Part shown: piece after piece, positions 30,719 to 33,617 of the stretch | How the letters are laid out: each line of letters starts with the position of its first letter | How positions within the stretch are numbered: the stretch's first letter is position 1 | NCBI GenBank assembly: GCA_036403155.1 | Contig: DASWRM010000010.1 | Location: 1 to 33,617 of the forward strand | DNA from: Gaiellales bacterium | GTDB lineage: Bacteria; Actinomycetota; Thermoleophilia; Gaiellales; JAICJC01 | DNA length: 33,617 nt | Direction: 5' to 3' | Program-made: the position numbers and the translations under genes | Notes under the pieces: model-generated | What the model saw: the letters and a program-made list of their open reading frames with translations, nothing else | Told to the model about the DNA's origin: nothing | Databases searched by the model: none

Positions 30719-32086
30719 ATGTCGACGATCGAGACGAACGCCGCGGCGGCGGCGGTGGAGGCGCGCCAGACGGTGCTGCGCGAAGTCGCGCAGGCGGACA
30801 TCAAGTTCGTGCGCCTCTGGTTCACGGACGTGGTGGGACGGCTCAAGAGCTTTGCGATCACCCGCGACGAGCTCGAGTCGGCGCTCGACCACGGGATGGG
30901 GTTCGACGGGTCATCGGTGACCGGGTTCAACGCGATCGAGGAGTCGGACATGATCGCGATGCCGGATCCGACAACGTTTCGGATCATGCCGCCGGAATCG
31001 GGTGAGCAGTCCGTCGCGCGGATGTTCTGCGACATCCGCACCCCGGACGGCGACCCGTACGAGGCGGACTCCCGGCAGGTGCTGCGAAGCGCGCTCGATC
31101 GGATGCGCGGCCTTGGGTTCGACAGCTTCAAGATCGGGCCGGAGCTCGAGTTCTTCCTGTTCAGGATGGACGAGCAGGGCCGGCCGCACACGCTGGACGC
31201 GGGCGGCTACTTCGAGGACACGACGATGGACGCCGCCGTCGCGCTGCGCAAGGAGATCGTGCTCGCGCTCGAGGAGATGGGCATCCCGGTCGAGTACCTG
31301 CATCACGAGGTCGGGCCGAGCCAGCACGAGATCGACATCCGCTACGCGGACGCGCTCCAGATGGCCGACCACTGCATGACCTACCGCTCGCTGGTGAAGG
31401 AGGTCGCGCAGCGGCACGGGCTGCACGCGACGTTCATGCCGAAGCCGCTGTTCGGCGAGAACGGCTCGGGGATGCACACCCATCAGTCGCTCTTCGTCGG
31501 CGACTCGAACGCCTTCTTCGACGCATCTGACCCGTGGTACCTGTCCGACGTGGCGAAGAGCTTCATCGCGGGCCAGCTGCGCCACGCGCGCGAGATCTCG
31601 CTGCTCTTCGCCCAGTGGGTGAACAGCTACAAGCGACTGGTACCGGGCTACGAGGCCCCGGTGTACGTCGCGTGGTCGCGGCGCAACCGCTCGGCGCTGA
31701 TCCGGGTGCCGCTCTACCACCCTGGCAAGGAGAAGGCGACGCGGGCCGAGATCCGCTGCCCGGATCCCGCATGCAACCCGTACCTGGCGTTCGCAGGCCT
31801 CCTGCATGCGGGCCTCGAGGGGATCGAGCGGGGCTACGAGCTGCCCGACCCGATGGAGACCAACCTCTACGAGCTGACCGCGCCGGAGCGCCGCTCGCTC
31901 GGCATCGAGTCGCTTCCGGAGTCGCTCGGCGAGGCGATCGCCGCGGCAGACGAGTCCGAGGTCGTCGAGAAGGCGCTCGGCGCCGAGCTGAAGGATCGCC
32001 TGATCGCGCTCAAGCGTCGCGAATGGGATGAGTACCGCGTGCAGCTCTCGGCTTGGGAGCTAGAGCGCTACCTGCCGGTGCTCTGA
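30719..32086 (+). CDS. glnA: Glutamine synthetase type I
   Basis: A 455-aa ATP-dependent glutamine synthetase that assimilates ammonium. GSI marks: VRLWFTDVVGRLKSFAI, MGFDGSSVTGFNAIEESDM (substrate loop), the metal-ligand stretch FKIGPELEFFLF, VEYLHHEVGPSQHEID, GENGSGMHTHQSLF, YKRLVPGYEAP and the arginine-rich RNRSALIRVP. The adenylylation tyrosine segment of GSI-beta enzymes is not apparent at the C terminus, and the length is that of the shorter GSI-alpha type, which is controlled by other means. ATG 30719 has AAGGGAG upstream. The terminator-containing leader suggests control by attenuation. Confidence 0.95.
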   Translation: MSTIETNAAAAAVEARQTVLREVAQADIKFVRLWFTDVVGRLKSFAITRDELESALDHGMGFDGSSVTGFNAIEESDMIAMPDPTTFRIMPPESGEQSVARMFCDIRTPDGDPYEADSRQVLRSALDRMRGLGFDSFKIGPELEFFLFRMDEQGRPHTLDAGGYFEDTTMDAAVALRKEIVLALEEMGIPVEYLHHEVGPSQHEIDIRYADALQMADHCMTYRSLVKEVAQRHGLHATFMPKPLFGENGSGMHTHQSLFVGDSNAFFDASDPWYLSDVAKSFIAGQLRHAREISLLFAQWVNSYKRLVPGYEAPVYVAWSRRNRSALIRVPLYHPGKEKATRAEIRCPDPACNPYLAFAGLLHAGLEGIERGYELPDPMETNLYELTAPERRSLGIESLPESLGEAIAAADESEVVEKALGAELKDRLIALKRREWDEYRVQLSAWELERYLPVL

Positions 32087-32097
32087 GGACGCACGGC

Positions 32098-32125
32098 CGC
32101 CCGGGCGGGGTCACCCGCCCGGGCG
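32098..32125 (+). terminator. Strong hairpin downstream of glnA
   Basis: Perfect 12-bp stem, arms CGCCCGGGCGGG and CCCGCCCGGGCG around GTCA, 11 bp after the glnA stop. No T tract follows. Confidence 0.7.
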
Positions 32126-32152
32126 TGACCGCCCCACCAATCCGTCACGAAT

Positions 32153-32210
32153 GCGTCACGATTCGCCCTCACCCACCCGTCGGGGCTTTGACCCCAATGG
32201 TTGGGTCGCC
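32153..32210 (-). repeat. Dispersed intergenic repeat, copy 2
   Basis: Reverse-complement partner of 3685-3742 (see that entry). It contains the palindrome-like GGGGCTTTGACCCC (32182-32195), the counterpart of GGAGTCAAACCCC in copy 1. It lies between the 3' ends of convergent glnA and the phosphoesterase gene. Confidence 0.45.
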
Positions 32211-32239
32211 GATCTGCGGTATTGACACCGGCGGAGGCG

Positions 32240-33001
32240 TCACTCGGCCGACGGCGCCGACGGCGCGAACCGCGCCCCGTCCCAGACGCGAGGTTCGACC
32301 ACGACGCCGTTCCCACCGCCCAGGCGCACGACGTTGTAGGCGTTCGGCTGGCCCCGCCGCCGCCGTGAGATCGCCGTCCCGGCCTGCACGGAGAGCAGCC
32401 CCGGCCCGCCCTTCATGAGATCGGCGTAGCCGACGTGGAGGTGGCCGGCGAGCAGCAGCTCGACACCCGCCGAGCGGATCGCCGGAAGCGCCTCGCGCTG
32501 CCCGTGCACGACGATCGTCCGCGGCAGGTCGGCCGGCGGGATGAAGGGGTGGTGCGTGACGAGTACCCGGTGGGCGCCGGAGGCCGCCTGTGCGAAGCGC
32601 TCGGCGATCAGCGTGACCTGGCGCTGGGAGATCGACCCCTCCTTCCACCTCCACGGCCGGGTCGTGTTCAGCCCGAGCACGGCAAGGTCGTCATCGAGGT
32701 GAAACGGGTCGAGGGCACGCGTGATCATCCTCGTGTAGCGGCCCATGGGCGAGGCGATCCGGCGGCCGACGTCGTAGAGCGGGATGTCGTGATTTCCAGG
32801 CACGACCAGCAGCGGGCCGGGCAGCGCGTCCAGGTATCGCCGGGCGGCGGCGAACTGCGTTCGCCGTGCGCGCTGCGTGAGGTCGCCGCTGACGACGACC
32901 AGCCGGGGCGCGAGCCGGTGCAGCTCCTCGGCGAGCGTGACGGCGAGGTGCCGATCCTCAGTCCCGAAGTGCAGGTCCGAGATGTGCGCGAGCTCGATCA
33001 C
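32240..33001 (-). CDS. Calcineurin-like metallophosphoesterase
   Basis: A 253-aa dimetal phosphoesterase. The five signature blocks are present in order: HISDLHFG (DxH), VVSGDLTQRA (GDxxx), VPGNHDIPLYD (GNHD/E), LVTHHPFIPP (H) and LAGHLHVG (GHxH). No signal peptide, so cytoplasmic. The family includes cyclic-nucleotide, nucleotide and DNA phosphoesterases; the substrate is not evident. GTG 33001 overlaps the stop of the LigD-type polymerase gene as GTGA. The longer frame upstream is a shadow of that gene. Confidence 0.9.
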   Translation of the reverse strand: MIELAHISDLHFGTEDRHLAVTLAEELHRLAPRLVVVSGDLTQRARRTQFAAARRYLDALPGPLLVVPGNHDIPLYDVGRRIASPMGRYTRMITRALDPFHLDDDLAVLGLNTTRPWRWKEGSISQRQVTLIAERFAQAASGAHRVLVTHHPFIPPADLPRTIVVHGQREALPAIRSAGVELLLAGHLHVGYADLMKGGPGLLSVQAGTAISRRRRGQPNAYNVVRLGGGNGVVVEPRVWDGARFAPSAPSAE

Positions 33002-33617
33002 GCCCGCGGCAGCCGCTGGCGCACCCGCAGCACCGGCGCGAACAGGTCGCCGTGCCGGTCGACCCGCTCCAGCGCCGCCTTCCAGTCGAACACGAGCTGT
33101 GTCGGGTCGCCTTCGTTCGCCGCCCGCTCGACCTCCTTCCACGTCACCGGCGTCGACACCGTCGGCTGCTCCCGGGCGCGCAGCGAGTACACGTTCACGG
33201 TCGTTCGCATCAGTCCGTTCTGGCTCCAGTCGACCAGGACGCGACCCTCACGCACTTCTTTCCGGATGTTCGACACGACCAGGTCGGGGTGCTCCTGCTC
33301 CAGGCGCAGGGCGACGGCGTGGGCGAATTCCTTGGTGCGGTCATAGCCGACCCGGCCGTTCAGCGGGGCGTAGAGCTGGAGCCCCTTCGAGCCGGACGTC
33401 TTCGGCCAGAACTCCAGGCCGGCCGCCTCCCCGAGCGAGCGAAGGAGCAGGGCAACCTGGCAGCACTCGACCACGGTCGCCGGCGTGCCCGGATCGAGGT
33501 CGAACACCAGCGCGGTCGGGCGGTCGACCGACGTGGCGCGCGCCAGCGACGTGTGCAGTTCGAGATCGGCGAGGTTCGCGAGCCAGACCAGCGTCGGCAG
33601 ACCGGTCACGACGACGA
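32998..33617 (-). CDS. LigD-type polymerase/primase domain protein (5' partial)
   Basis: The last 206 residues or so of an archaeo-eukaryotic-primase-like polymerase of the LigD PolDom family, used in bacterial non-homologous end joining. Conserved marks: VWLANLADLELHTSL, the metal-binding VFDLDPG, WPKTSGSKGLQLYAPL, VSNIRKEVREGRVLVDWSQNG and TVNVYSLRAREQPTVSTPVTWKEV. The frame is open to the window edge (VVVTGLPT), so the N terminus and any fused ligase or nuclease domain upstream are not visible. No ligase domain follows on the C-terminal side; instead a metallophosphoesterase gene is coupled by GTGA. Confidence 0.92.
   Translation of the reverse strand, partial: VVVTGLPTLVWLANLADLELHTSLARATSVDRPTALVFDLDPGTPATVVECCQVALLLRSLGEAAGLEFWPKTSGSKGLQLYAPLNGRVGYDRTKEFAHAVALRLEQEHPDLVVSNIRKEVREGRVLVDWSQNGLMRTTVNVYSLRAREQPTVSTPVTWKEVERAANEGDPTQLVFDWKAALERVDRHGDLFAPVLRVRQRLPRA

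Noticed and set aside
28304-30892. 862-codon open frame on the minus strand
   Set aside because: Antisense shadow of the GAF/HD-GYP gene and the glnA leader; low-complexity Arg/His/Asp-rich reading.

Overview
This is a 33.6 kb stretch of a high-GC bacterial chromosome of actinobacterial character. Most genes show strong G/C bias at third codon positions. I see no tRNA, rRNA, insertion sequence, prophage or CRISPR array. The mix of genes suggests an actinobacterium, possibly class Thermoleophilia (this placement is inference): a SUF operon with sufS and sufU and no IscU, a fhaA-fhaB-pstP-rodA-pbpA-pknB envelope operon, a Mycobacterium-like dCTP deaminase, a LigD-type polymerase domain, many leaderless-looking promoters and many GTGA overlaps.

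Layout. (1) 1-6640, plus strand: iron-sulfur assembly. sufB (5' end cut by the window), sufD, a TIM-barrel amidohydrolase, sufS, sufU, a small Rieske ferredoxin and a DtxR/IdeR-type regulator, closed by a perfect 34-bp palindromic terminator. (2) 6641-8310, minus strand: a short promoter-driven transcript with an extended Shine-Dalgarno sequence, an NAD-dependent epimerase and dCTP deaminase. (3) 8311-12220, plus strand: a GabT-like aminotransferase, a secreted CAP-domain protein that appears to start at CTG, a small zinc-ribbon protein, a gene-free palindrome-rich stretch and a threonine-dehydratase-like enzyme. (4) 12213-15503, minus strand: a secreted glycosidase-like protein, and an ArsR-type regulator paired with an MFS exporter. 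(5) 15605-25418, minus strand: a nearly continuous cell envelope/division operon (polytopic Ser/Thr kinase, fhaA, fhaB, PP2C phosphatase, RodA/FtsW, class B PBP, PASTA kinase, ddl), with most genes overlapping by GTGA or ATGA. (6) 25484-27165, plus strand: two membrane proteins of unknown role. (7) 27193-28116, minus strand: a zinc-type CDF exporter. (8) 28439-32086, plus strand: a GAF/HD-GYP signalling protein, then glutamine synthetase behind a tandem-hairpin attenuator. (9) 32240-33617, minus strand: a metallophosphoesterase coupled to a LigD-type polymerase domain that runs off the window.

The most interesting element is the glnA leader (30606-30690). Two adjacent hairpins carry G-ACGR-C tetraloops, and the second shares its 3' arm exactly with a strong intrinsic terminator. 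This is the architecture of a guanidine-II (mini-ykkC) riboswitch, here in front of glutamine synthetase. Other leads are the minus-strand transcript at 6641-6858, about ten genes whose start codon lies 6-9 nt after a TANNNT box, three probable CTG starts, a DtxR regulator with two altered metal ligands, a LacI-type palindrome over the sufS promoter, and a dispersed intergenic repeat.
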